A DNA stretch of 40,313 nucleotides, taken from assembly GCA_023647555.1 (NCBI GenBank), contig JALRLY010000239.1:1-40313 (forward strand), written 5' to 3'. Positions 1-7,479 of the stretch are shown here, one piece after another. The stretch comes from Pancytospora philotis (taxonomy: Eukaryota; Microsporidia). How positions within the stretch are numbered: position 1 is the first letter of the stretch; each line of letters begins with the position of its first letter. Under the pieces are notes generated by a model. It saw only the letters and a program-made list of their open reading frames with translations, did not search any database and had not been told where the DNA came from. The translations under genes were made by a program, and so were the position numbers.

Positions 1-326
1 TGCCTCATAGCCTCTTCTACGGTATCTTCTTCGTAGGCTCCCCTGGTAATAAAATGTGCAAGCAGGCTAGGGCTTTGTTCTCGGGCGTAATGTAGAAATT
101 TGCCTTTGCGCGCTCCAGAACGTTTGTAACTACCTAGACTTATCCGGTTCTCTACGTAAAGCCGCTGCAAATATATAGTTTCTTGAGGAGTAAAAAACTC
201 CTCACTTGTAGAACACTCTCGCAAACCATCGCGCTGCGAACAACCACTGTCTGCGGCCGCGCCCACATCGTCTCCAGGCCGACCGTGCACAAGCATCACC
301 AACGTATGACAGATCCCCAGCAACAT
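1..326 (-). CDS. Secreted paralogue family, copy 1 (3' end outside window)
   Basis: An open frame runs from an ATG at 324-326 to the left edge, giving 108 complete codons without a stop. It opens with a hydrophobic signal peptide (MLLGICHTLVMLVHG), followed by RPGDDV, the same mature N-terminus seen in its tandem neighbours. A conserved FFTPQE segment follows, then a basic stretch (YKRSGARKGK) and SLLAHFI, all aligning with the next copy. No known family is recognised. The start was chosen because it matches the family ATG and lies 14 bases from the centre of an AAAATTTT element. The protein is inferred to be exported through the ER; its role is unknown. The C-terminal part lies beyond the window, so an intact gene cannot be confirmed. 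Confidence 0.75.
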   Translation of the reverse strand, partial: MLLGICHTLVMLVHGRPGDDVGAAADSGCSQRDGLRECSTSEEFFTPQETIYLQRLYVENRISLGSYKRSGARKGKFLHYAREQSPSLLAHFITRGAYEEDTVEEAMR

Positions 327-336
327 TGGGGGCTAC

Positions 337-363
337 AAAATTTTGCCTGATCAGCAAATTTTT
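337..363 (-). promoter_or_regulatory. Twin AAATTT promoter element of family copy 1
   Basis: Two AAAATTTT-like blocks lie just upstream of the copy 1 ATG. Their centres are 18 bases apart (340/341 and 358/359), separated by a GCCTGATCAGC-type spacer. The same arrangement precedes every copy of the tandem family. It probably sets the transcription start close to the ATG. Confidence 0.55.
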
Positions 364-784
364 CGCTGGTTTGCGTACCGACAGCATGAAGGCGCTCAAG
401 CCAGTCTTCGAAGAACGCACGTTGCGTAAATATCAAGAATCTACAGAAGTATAGTACATAGCTTGAATCACGCTTTGAGCTGATCAGGGGGTATTCAGCT
501 CAGCGGTATGACCCCTGACTCGCTTGATTAGTTTATCAACACCTCATCCCTGCGAATGCCCGGTATATTATTATAGCCGGGAAGGCAAAGAACCTGGGCA
601 TCAGTTAATGATTATAGATAGGTGTTTGCGCTGAGACATGCGTTTGAATAGTCGCAGTAGTGCTTTACAGATCTTCAAGCTCTGGAATCAGAACTAACAC
701 AAGAATATGCACTGCGGGAAAATTGTTTATTACGAATCAAGACAACAGTGAAATGAACAGCTCCATGAGCATCACCCATAACGG
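364..784. other. Intergenic stretch between family copies 1 and 2
   Basis: No convincing gene is seen. The stretch is AT-richer than the housekeeping block. It contains segments resembling the 3' flanks of the other copies, for example AGAACCTGGGCATCAG near 590, which recurs as AGAACCTGGGCTTCAG near 4070. It is best read as decayed duplicated flank. Confidence 0.5.
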
Positions 785-1417
785 TTACCAGTCAGAGGAA
801 TCTGTTTCAGAAGAAGGAGGTTCCGTCGAGGAGGGAGGCGTCCAGTAACTATCGTATAATTCTCTCATGGGTTTTTCAAGCTGCTTGCGAATCTCAAGCA
901 CCAGGCCCGATTCCGTGTCTATGTTATCAAGGTCGTACCGAATGGCCCACTCGCCCGCTTGCTCGTAAAGCACACCCGATTTTTTCCTCATGTAAATAAA
1001 ACAGTCCCGCGTAAAGAGCTTATGCAGTAAGTCGAATACAGCCTGCTTCTCATCATCACTGATTTTGAGATGCGTGGTCAAACTAATAAGATGCTTCATA
1101 GCCCCTTCTAAGGTATCTTTTTTGTAGGCCGACTCGGTAATAAGGTGTGCAAGAAGCCTAGGGCTCTGCTTCTGAGCGTTACGCAGGCTTTTGCACTTGC
1201 GTTCTCCAGAACGCCTATAGCCGCCTGTGATTAGCCGATTTTCTACGTGAAGCCGCTGCACATACTTGATCTCTTGGGTGGTAAAAAATTCCTCAGGTAT
1301 GGAACTCTCTGGCCCATCATCAAGTTGCGAGCCGCTATTCTCTGCAACTATGCTCACATCGTTCCTAGGATCGCCGTACACGAGGGCAGCCAAGAAATGT
1401 AAGAACGTTTGGCACAT
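785..1417 (-). CDS. Secreted paralogue family, copy 2
   Basis: The protein is 210 residues. It starts with a short hydrophobic leader (MCQTFLHFLAALVYG) and a diverged mature N-terminus (DPRNDVSI, where the siblings have RPGDDVDM). Conserved blocks follow: EEFFTTQE, a basic segment with RRSGERK, LLAHLI, AMKHLISLT, and FDLLHKLFTRDCF. The C-terminal DSYWTPPS is shared with copies 4 and 5. No known domain is recognised. The leader is inferred to send it to the secretory pathway, and no membrane span follows it. Codons are less GC-rich than in the genes after 5.3 kb. It lies head-to-tail with its siblings. Confidence 0.85.
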   Translation of the reverse strand: MCQTFLHFLAALVYGDPRNDVSIVAENSGSQLDDGPESSIPEEFFTTQEIKYVQRLHVENRLITGGYRRSGERKCKSLRNAQKQSPRLLAHLITESAYKKDTLEGAMKHLISLTTHLKISDDEKQAVFDLLHKLFTRDCFIYMRKKSGVLYEQAGEWAIRYDLDNIDTESGLVLEIRKQLEKPMRELYDSYWTPPSSTEPPSSETDSSDW

Positions 1418-1427
1418 TCAGGGCTGC

Positions 1428-1454
1428 GAAAATTCATCTTAGCTGCAAAATTTT
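1428..1454 (-). promoter_or_regulatory. Twin AAATTT promoter element of family copy 2
   Basis: GAAAATTC and GCAAAATTTT are centred 18 bases apart (1432/1433 and 1450/1451). The first is 15 bases from the ATG. The GGGCTGC between element and ATG reads as GCAGCCC on the coding strand, the C-run common at starts in this window. Confidence 0.55.
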
Positions 1455-1861
1455 CACGACCTCACACAGATCCAACGTGATACCTGATCCAGCATTCGTG
1501 ATACGTATCATTGAAAGCTGCATAGAGACATGTTACGGTAGTTACTACTCATCCTAGGTTAACCGGAGGGTGTTTAGCCTGGAGGTTTAGAGCTGACTCG
1601 TTGAGGCTCAACCGATACACCTAAGCACTTCATTTTGATAGATGCTTACGCTTTAGTCGTTTGTCGAGGCAGAGTATCAGTTCATAATGGTGGGCGTGTA
1701 GCCGCGCCTTAAACGAGCTGGATAGTCGCATTGACGCTCCGCATTCTTCAAGAGGCAATCTTCATTACTCTCACCAACATCAAAACGAGAAGATAAAACC
1801 CCATAGCACATTAAAAATAAAAGTAAAAGCATTTACTTCATTAAGCTGACCATGTGGCTCG
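1455..1861. other. Intergenic stretch between family copies 2 and 3
   Basis: No gene is seen. The part next to copy 3 (about 1790-1861) resembles the 3' flanks of copies 4 and 5 (GAGAAGATA, then a run with CACATTAAAAATA, then TTTACTTCATTAA). This suggests that flank and gene were duplicated together. Confidence 0.45.
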
Positions 1862-2464
1862 TCAGCTAGAGGATGCTACGTCAGGAATCAAAAGACGGGG
1901 CGCCGAATTTTCGGGCAAGTAACTCTCAACGCGACCATCTAGCTCTTTACGGATCTCAGATAACAGGTCCAAATGCGTATTCACTATTCCACTGAGTTTA
2001 GACTTGACAGTATTGAGTTCTGCTGACTTGTGCACGACGGGATCCGCTGTCATGAAGCCGATGCATTCATCTGAAAATAGCTTCGCAAGCAGAACAAATA
2101 CATCGGGCCTTTCGCTCTCCTTAACATTGTGATTGGTAGCCAACCACGCCAGATATTCCATTGCAACCGCGTAGCGTTCTTTTTTAAGAGCTGTCGCAAC
2201 AATGCAGTGGGCCTGCAGGTTGGCGCCTAAATCCTTAGCACGGACTAATAATACGCGCCTTGGCGTATTGAGCACAAGCGATACAGTGCCTATGTACAAC
2301 CACTCCAACAGCACAACTTCCCGAGGGCTGAGCCATCCATCAGCTACAAGCTGCACAGGCGCGGTGGCGCACTGCGGGTTGACGCTCTCTGCAGGCATGT
2401 CAGCAACGTCTCCGGGGCGACCGTGCACGAAAGTCGCCAGTAGATAAAAAAACGCTAGCAACAT
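1862..2464 (-). CDS. Secreted paralogue family, copy 3
   Basis: The protein is 200 residues. A clear signal peptide (MLLAFFYLLATFVHG) is followed by RPGDVADM. The middle keeps the family blocks: LSPREVVLLEWL, LQAHCIVATAL, AMEYLAWLAT, and VFVLLAKLFSDECIGFM. The C-terminus diverges: the DSYWTPP end of copies 2 and 4 is replaced by an unrelated tail (PENSAPRLLIPDV). No known family is recognised and it is probably secreted. The block LLAKLF is closest to the N-terminal domain of the larger secreted protein at 36632-38392, linking the two loci. Confidence 0.85.
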   Translation of the reverse strand: MLLAFFYLLATFVHGRPGDVADMPAESVNPQCATAPVQLVADGWLSPREVVLLEWLYIGTVSLVLNTPRRVLLVRAKDLGANLQAHCIVATALKKERYAVAMEYLAWLATNHNVKESERPDVFVLLAKLFSDECIGFMTADPVVHKSAELNTVKSKLSGIVNTHLDLLSEIRKELDGRVESYLPENSAPRLLIPDVASSS

Positions 2465-2473
2465 TCAGGGCGC

Positions 2474-2500
2474 AAAAATTTGCTCGATCAGCAGAATTTT
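2474..2500 (-). promoter_or_regulatory. Twin AAATTT promoter element of family copy 3
   Basis: AAAAATTT and GAATTTT are centred 18 bases apart (2478/2479 and 2496/2497). The proximal block is 14 bases from the ATG. The layout matches the other four copies. Confidence 0.55.
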
Positions 2501-2726
2501 CGTAGAGCTTGCGGAGTGACCGCAACAAGACTGCCAAGCCGGCCGTCAATACGCGCCCTGCACGAACACCAGCAATATATCAATACGCACATATTGATTA
2601 TCTTATGTTGTAGAAGGACCTAGGAATAGTTAGCCCCGCAGCATGAATCGTAATCAACAACAAATCTAGGTGGGGTATAATCTCAGCGAATGCCCGAATG
2701 TTCGTTATATTTGTAATAGGAGACAG

Positions 2727-2912
2727 AATGAGCTTCAGCTAGCAACCGTGCTTGTGAATCGTGCCAAACATAATTTGAAAATACAGTAATAGCACTCAGA
2801 CTAACGCGGCAGACTCAGAATAAACGCTGAAAACTGCACGCATATACAGAAGATCGATAACACGTTAAAAACGTAGCGTAGTAGTTTACTTCATAAAAAC
2901 TACCCATAATGC
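2727..2912. repeat. Duplicated 3' flank of family copy 4 (pairs with 4075-4260)
   Basis: This flank aligns colinearly, at a constant offset of 1348 bases, with the flank of copy 5. A 31-base block at 2841-2871 is identical to 4189-4219, with high similarity on either side. The offset also equals the distance between the two stop codons, so gene and flank were duplicated as one unit. Confidence 0.7.
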
Positions 2913-3542
2913 TTACTCGTCGGAAGATGCAGGAAGAGCTGGAGAGGGAGGCGTCCAATAACTATCCAACAATTCATCAATGGGGCGCACCAGCTCTCGA
3001 CGAATGTCGCGGACGCGGTCCGAATCAGTGTCCACCTTATAAATTTTGATCAAACGAGTATAATCACGGTGAGCTGGATTGCCTACATCGAAATCTGCAC
3101 TTAGGACGTCGATACAGTCAGGCGTAAGAAGTTTGCCAATCAAGGCGAATACAGCTGGCCTATCCTCAGCGAAATCAATAATAGCAGTTAAACTGATGAG
3201 ATATTTCATCGTATCTTCCAAAGAATCTCCTCTGAGAACTCTGTCAATAATAGTATGTGCGAGCATATTCGGGTTTTTCTTTTGAGCTAAAGCCAGAGCG
3301 GAAAGCTTGAAATTACGCTCGCTGCCGAAATTACCGGTAGTACTACGAATCATGGTCAGCGTATCCTTTACACAAAGCCATTGCAGAAGCTCAATCTCTT
3401 TCGATGTAAAAAACCCCTCAGCTGCGGGTCTCGACTGTACAGCATCACACTGCAAGCTGCTATTCTCTACAACCATGTCCACATCGTCCCCAGGACGACC
3501 ATGCACAAACGATACAATTAGAGGACACAAACCTAGCAACAT
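2913..3542 (-). CDS. Secreted paralogue family, copy 4
   Basis: The protein is 209 residues. The signal peptide (MLLGLCPLIVSFVHG) is followed by RPGDDVDM, the cleanest family N-terminus. Conserved blocks follow: AEGFFTSKE, LLQWLCV, NMLAHTII, TMKYLISLTA, VFALIGKLLTPDCI, and the C-terminal IDELLDSYWTPPSP. An in-frame extension to 3554 begins with TTG, so the ATG at 3540-3542, equivalent to the other copies, was chosen. The closest relative is copy 5, with which it also shares the 3' flank. It is probably exported, function unknown. Confidence 0.85.
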   Translation of the reverse strand: MLLGLCPLIVSFVHGRPGDDVDMVVENSSLQCDAVQSRPAAEGFFTSKEIELLQWLCVKDTLTMIRSTTGNFGSERNFKLSALALAQKKNPNMLAHTIIDRVLRGDSLEDTMKYLISLTAIIDFAEDRPAVFALIGKLLTPDCIDVLSADFDVGNPAHRDYTRLIKIYKVDTDSDRVRDIRRELVRPIDELLDSYWTPPSPALPASSDE

Positions 3543-3552
3543 TGAGGGCAGC

Positions 3553-3578
3553 AAAATTTTGCCGTGTCAGCAAAATTT
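3553..3578 (-). promoter_or_regulatory. Twin AAATTT promoter element of family copy 4
   Basis: AAAATTTT and AAAATTT are centred 19 bases apart (3556/3557 and 3575/3576). The proximal block is 14 bases from the ATG, followed on the coding strand by GCTGCCCTCA and then ATG. Confidence 0.55.
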
Positions 3579-4074
3579 CCGCCATCACGCAGCGACTGCG
3601 ACTAAACTCTCACCCGGCTTTCGAAACACGTATTGCACAAAGTGCTAGCTTTAGCAGATGAACTAATGGTGTTTACTCTATATCCCTGATTCTAATACCA
3701 TTTGTTGCTCCCCTTGTATAAGTAGCTTCACTGCTGTTTTACATGATACAGTATGTTGCGCGTGTCTAGGTCTTGCTCTCTCCTCGGGCTCAATCTATTA
3801 CTATCAAAGCTAAATAAACTCCTACAGATCGCGGCCCGTGAACTCGTATGTTGACCCAGATAAAAAATCAATATCCATTTCTGGCACAATTAATCAAGGT
3901 ATGATATTACACATTATCCTGATAACATCAAAGATACGGGGTGTAGATTATCCTTGTCGTGAGCTAGCTTGGAGGTGTTTCTCCCAGCGATGGGAACTGT
4001 CGCTCTAGAGAGTTTTGTTCAGATGCCTTAACAATCTACTTCAATAAGCACCCGATGCCAAATTTTAAGAACCT
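3579..4074. other. Intergenic stretch between copies 4 and 5
   Basis: No gene is supported. Open frames are short and do not follow an AAATTT element, and no tRNA-like or other RNA structure was recognised by eye. It is AT-richer than the housekeeping block. Confidence 0.4.
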
Positions 4075-4260
4075 GGGCTTCAGCTAACAACTGTGGGTAC
4101 GAGCCCTACCGAACATAATTTAACAACGCTGCGGTTATAGCGCTCGGTCATACGCGACAAACTCAGAATAAAGACAGAAAACAGCATGCATATACAGAAG
4201 ATCGATAACACGTTAAAAATATAGCATAGTAGTTTACTCTATAAAAATTACCCGTAATAC
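4075..4260. repeat. Duplicated 3' flank of family copy 5 (pairs with 2727-2912)
   Basis: This is the partner of the flank at 2727-2912, colinear at an offset of 1348 bases and with a 31-base identical core at 4189-4219. Retention of noncoding similarity suggests a fairly recent duplication or later gene conversion. Confidence 0.7.
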
Positions 4261-4857
4261 TCATAAATCAGAAGATGCAGAAAGAATTGGAGGAAGAGGC
4301 GTCCAATAACGATCCAACAATTCATCAATGGGGCGCCCTAGCTCTTGATGGATGTCACAGACTCGGCCAGAATCCAGATCCGCTTCGAACAAATTGGCGT
4401 ACTTCCCCTTGTCTCCCACTTTATGCCGATAATGGGGATCTACTCGAGCAAACTCGATACAGGCGCGCGTAAAAAGCTTTCGGAGAATATTGACCGCAGC
4501 GGGCCGATCATTAATATTTAAAGCGGCAGCCAAACTAACTAAATACTTCATCGATTCTTCTAAAGAATTCTGCTGGTAAGCTATCCCAATTATAATTACT
4601 GCACACCTCCTAGAACCCCACTTTTTAGCAAAGCCTAAAGCTGTGCGTTCTGTCATTTCATCATCTTGGTGCATGCAGTGCCTTGCGCATATCCTTTCCA
4701 AGAGCTCAACCTCGTCGAGAGTAAAAAATTCCTTAGTTGTAGAATTTTCCTGCACAGCCCCGCGCTGCAAACTGGTATACGCTGTTTCCATGTCCACATC
4801 GTCCCCAGGCCGAGCCTGCACAAGCATCGCGAGCGCATGGCAAAAGCCTAGCAACAT
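4261..4857 (-). CDS. Secreted paralogue family, copy 5
   Basis: The protein is 198 residues from the family ATG at 4855-4857. The signal peptide (MLLGFCHALAMLVQA) is followed by RPGDDVDM. Family blocks are KEFFTLDEVELLERI, SMKYLVSLAA, VNILRKLFTRACIEF and IDELLDRYWTPLPP. The frame stays open upstream to an ATG at 4945-4947. That extension would read through the twin AAATTT element conserved as noncoding in the siblings and would bury the signal peptide, so it was rejected. This is the last family member before the housekeeping block. Confidence 0.85.
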   Translation of the reverse strand: MLLGFCHALAMLVQARPGDDVDMETAYTSLQRGAVQENSTTKEFFTLDEVELLERICARHCMHQDDEMTERTALGFAKKWGSRRCAVIIIGIAYQQNSLEESMKYLVSLAAALNINDRPAAVNILRKLFTRACIEFARVDPHYRHKVGDKGKYANLFEADLDSGRVCDIHQELGRPIDELLDRYWTPLPPILSASSDL

Positions 4858-4866
4858 CAGGGCAGC

Positions 4867-4892
4867 AAAATTCTGCTTAATCAGCAAATTTT
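4867..4892 (-). promoter_or_regulatory. Twin AAATTT promoter element of family copy 5
   Basis: AAAATTC and AAATTTT are centred 18 bases apart (4870/4871 and 4888/4889). The proximal block is 13 bases from the ATG. The spacer TGCTTAATCAGC resembles that of copy 1. Confidence 0.55.
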
Positions 4893-5281
4893 GCGCGAGC
4901 CCTGCGCGTGATTGCTTGAAGCTGTCAAATCGGCCCCAAAGACGCACATCAGATGAAGGTCAAAAATAAATAGAGCAAAATCTTAAGCTGTTGCAGATTT
5001 TGAGTCTGCTGCTAGAGTAAGCCATTGATCGTCCTTGCTTGAATGGTACTGCGGCATACAAACAGCTCTGTAGGTGGTTCACATCAAATTGGAAATAAAT
5101 GCGTAAAACTGAAGCATTATGACGAGCATTTTAGTCTGCCTTTTCCAATTCCTTCACTTGACGATAGCTGCACGTTGTGGTCCTTGCCGCATTTCGAAGC
5201 GCCTCATTTATGCCGCATGCATAAGAAAATGCTTCCTTGCACGCAGGCCAAACACCATTCAGCCAAAGCGTCCCAGCATAC
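4893..5281. other. Divergent intergenic region between the secreted family and tfb4
   Basis: No gene is supported. Several short frames open here but have no start signal and no recognisable protein. The stretch marks the switch from AT-richer secreted genes to GC-rich housekeeping genes. An AAAAATTTT block at 5282-5290 belongs to the tfb4 start. Confidence 0.4.
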
Positions 5282-5314
5282 AAAAATTTTCGTGCTGGCG
5301 TGCGTCCTCCTGCG

Positions 5315-5989
5315 ATGCTCATCAACATAGTGCTCGACCTCGATCCGGCAGCATGGAGCTCGCAGGACAGCGACGCGTTCAATGCGCTGAATATCTACGT
5401 CCGCGCGGCGACGCTGTGCTCGCCGGGCACCACGGTCAGAATCATAAACTCGTGCCGTGTCATCTGGGACTCGGCGGCGCACGGGGCTGCCACGGCGCAG
5501 AACAGCCTGGGCAGCGTGCACGATCGCATCTACAACCACCTTCAGCCCGTGGTGGACTTCGTGAAGCGTAGCGACGGCAGCAGCCTCACAATTGGGCCGA
5601 ATGACATCGGCTACGCGCTGATGCAGAAGCCGACGTCTGTCTTCGTGTACTCGCTGTCGCCCGAGGCGCCGTCGGCGTACCTCCGCTACGCCAAGTGCCT
5701 GTTTGCCGCCCAGGAGCTCGGGATCAGGATCGACGCATACTGCCCCGAGAGCAGCATCTCCGTCAGAATGTGCAGCCGCGGGACCGGCGGACTCTGCCTG
5801 CAGAGCGGCCGCCGGGAGGAGCTACTCCGGCTGCTCGGCCACATCAGGCCTGGCATCGAGGTATTCAGGGCGCAGTGCTCCTGCTGCTCCAGGGAGGTGC
5901 GGATCGCCCAGATCTGTCCGATATGCCTCGCCATATACTGCAAGTTCGTGCCTGTCTGCAGGCAGTGCAAGACCAAGTTCATCTTTTAG
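5315..5989 (+). CDS. TFB4: TFIIH core subunit Tfb4/p34
   Basis: The protein is 224 residues and resembles the p34/Tfb4 subunit of TFIIH, which acts in RNA polymerase II initiation and nucleotide excision repair and contacts p44/Ssl1. The N-terminus (MLINIVLDLDP) opens a von Willebrand A-like fold. A central segment (SAYLRYAKCLFAAQELGIRIDAY) matches the family pattern of a sheet followed by a helix. The C-terminus is a cysteine-rich zinc module (QCSCCSREV, ICPICLAIYC, CRQCKTKF). The ATG at 5315 lies 25 bases after an AAAAATTTT block; longer frames to 5237 lack homology. It is shorter than yeast Tfb4 but has both expected parts. Tfb5 and Rad2, encoded about 8 kb away, act in the same pathway. 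Confidence 0.85.
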   Translation: MLINIVLDLDPAAWSSQDSDAFNALNIYVRAATLCSPGTTVRIINSCRVIWDSAAHGAATAQNSLGSVHDRIYNHLQPVVDFVKRSDGSSLTIGPNDIGYALMQKPTSVFVYSLSPEAPSAYLRYAKCLFAAQELGIRIDAYCPESSISVRMCSRGTGGLCLQSGRREELLRLLGHIRPGIEVFRAQCSCCSREVRIAQICPICLAIYCKFVPVCRQCKTKFIF

Positions 5990-6346
5990 TGTCCTAGTAT
6001 TGTATGCTGCTGCTCAGATGCTTTGTATCTCACCAAAAGCATATAAAAGCGCGCTTCTAATACAGAGCTTAATGAGGACGAGTAAATAGGCACGAATAGG
6101 CGATACCAATGGACGTGCGACAGGATTGCCGCGGTTAGAGTAAAAAGAGTGTGATTACCCTGCAATAAATTATCTTTGAGATGCACGTGTATTTTGCATA
6201 GCTGTTTCGGCTTTGTTGATGATCTTTCTGTTAGCAGCAGTCCCGTACCTGCCGCTTTCAAAAACGCTTCGCCAAAAGCTCGACTGCCAAAATGCAACAC
6301 CGAGTGAAACAGGTTTGTAAATAAAAAGGGCGGCGCCGTGCGGCCC
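5990..6346. other. Intergenic region upstream of GAPDH
   Basis: No gene is recognised. Near the GAPDH start there is a TATA-like TAAATAAAAA (about 6318-6327) and then GC-rich sequence ending in CCC before the ATG. Unlike most genes here, no AAATTT block sits next to the start, which suggests a different promoter type for this highly expressed gene. Confidence 0.4.
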
Positions 6347-7309
6347 ATGAAGGTGGGCATCAACGGCTTCGGCAGGATCGGCAAGAACGTGTACAAGATC
6401 CTCGTGCAGAACAACATCGAGGTGCCGCTCGTGAACGACCCGGCGATGGACCTCAGCTACATGGAGTACCTGCTCAAGTACGACTCGGTGAACGGGCGCT
6501 TCGCCTGCGCGCTGGAGAACGACGCCGTGGTCTGCAACGGCATCCGCACGCGCCTGAGCCGCAAATACGACCAGGCGGACATCGACTGGGCCGGGCACGG
6601 CGTGGACTACGTTGTGGAGGCGTCCGGTGTGTTCACCACGGCGGAGGAGTGCGCCAAGCACAACTGCAAGCGCGTGATACTGACGGCGCCGAGCAAGGAC
6701 ATGCCCATGTACGTCTACGGCGTAAACCACACCAGCATCGGCAGCGAGAAGGTCATCAGCGCAGCGAGCTGCACCACGAACTGCCTGGCGCCCCTCGCCA
6801 AGCTGATCAACGACGCGTACGGCATCGAGGAGGCGATGATGTCCACGGTGCACTCGGTCACGGCTTCGCAGCGCGTCACAGATGCGAAGGGGGCGAAGTG
6901 GCGCAGCGCGCGGAGTGCCGACAACATCATCCCCGCGAGCACCGGCGCGGCCGACGCGGTCGTGAAGGTTCTGCCCGAGCTCGCCGGGAAGCTCGGCGCG
7001 ATGGCGTTCCGCGTGCCTGTGCTGAACGTCTCTGTCGTGGACTTCGTGGTGAAGCTCAAAAAGGCCACGAGTCTGGACGCGATCAAGGCGCTTATCAAGG
7101 AGCACAGCATGGACGGCGTGCTCGGCTGGACCGAGGACGCGGTGGTCAGTGCTGACCTGATCAACGACCGCCGCAGCTCGATCGTCGACATGAGCGCCTC
7201 GATGGAGCTGAACAGCACGTTCTTTAAGCTCATCAGCTGGTACGACAACGAGTACGGCTACTCGTGCCGCGTCTGCGATCTTCTTAAGTACATCGATAAC
7301 ATAAAGTAG
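6347..7309 (+). CDS. Glyceraldehyde-3-phosphate dehydrogenase
   Basis: The protein is 320 residues and converts glyceraldehyde-3-phosphate to 1,3-bisphosphoglycerate with NAD in glycolysis. The N-terminal Rossmann signature is MKVGINGFGRIGKN. The catalytic cysteine is Cys142 in ASCTTNCLAP, and the assisting histidine is His169 in STVHSVTASQ. Downstream family blocks are present: IIPASTGAADAV, LAGKLGAMAFRVPVLNVSVVD and the C-terminal SWYDNEYGYS. The first in-frame ATG at 6347 gives the standard family N-terminus; the longer frame begins with GTG. The WRSAR segment replaces the usual WRGGR. All key residues are present, so it should be active. Codons are strongly GC-ended. Confidence 0.97.
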   Translation: MKVGINGFGRIGKNVYKILVQNNIEVPLVNDPAMDLSYMEYLLKYDSVNGRFACALENDAVVCNGIRTRLSRKYDQADIDWAGHGVDYVVEASGVFTTAEECAKHNCKRVILTAPSKDMPMYVYGVNHTSIGSEKVISAASCTTNCLAPLAKLINDAYGIEEAMMSTVHSVTASQRVTDAKGAKWRSARSADNIIPASTGAADAVVKVLPELAGKLGAMAFRVPVLNVSVVDFVVKLKKATSLDAIKALIKEHSMDGVLGWTEDAVVSADLINDRRSSIVDMSASMELNSTFFKLISWYDNEYGYSCRVCDLLKYIDNIK

Positions 7310-7479
7310 GTTAAGATTGTGTAATTTAAAGTCGCTGCGCCGCTGATGCGGCAAATAAGATGTTTGCTAACAGTCTACTGCACAATTTTTGAAGCCTCAG
7401 CTCCGGCGCTAAAATTGCTGCTGCAAATCGCTGCGGATGTACCGGCCACAGCAGATTAAAAATTTTGACGGATCCCCAA

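Noticed and set aside
202..420. Minus-strand frame overlapping the start of family copy 1
   Set aside because: It is in a different frame from the family protein. Its first half equals the translated promoter region, and its second half is a shadow of the real frame.
4858..4947. N-terminal extension of family copy 5 to an upstream ATG
   Set aside because: It reads through the twin AAATTT element, which is noncoding in the siblings, and places 30 residues before the signal peptide.
5043..5330. Short plus-strand frames upstream of tfb4
   Set aside because: No start signal, no recognisable protein, and they overlap the tfb4 promoter block.
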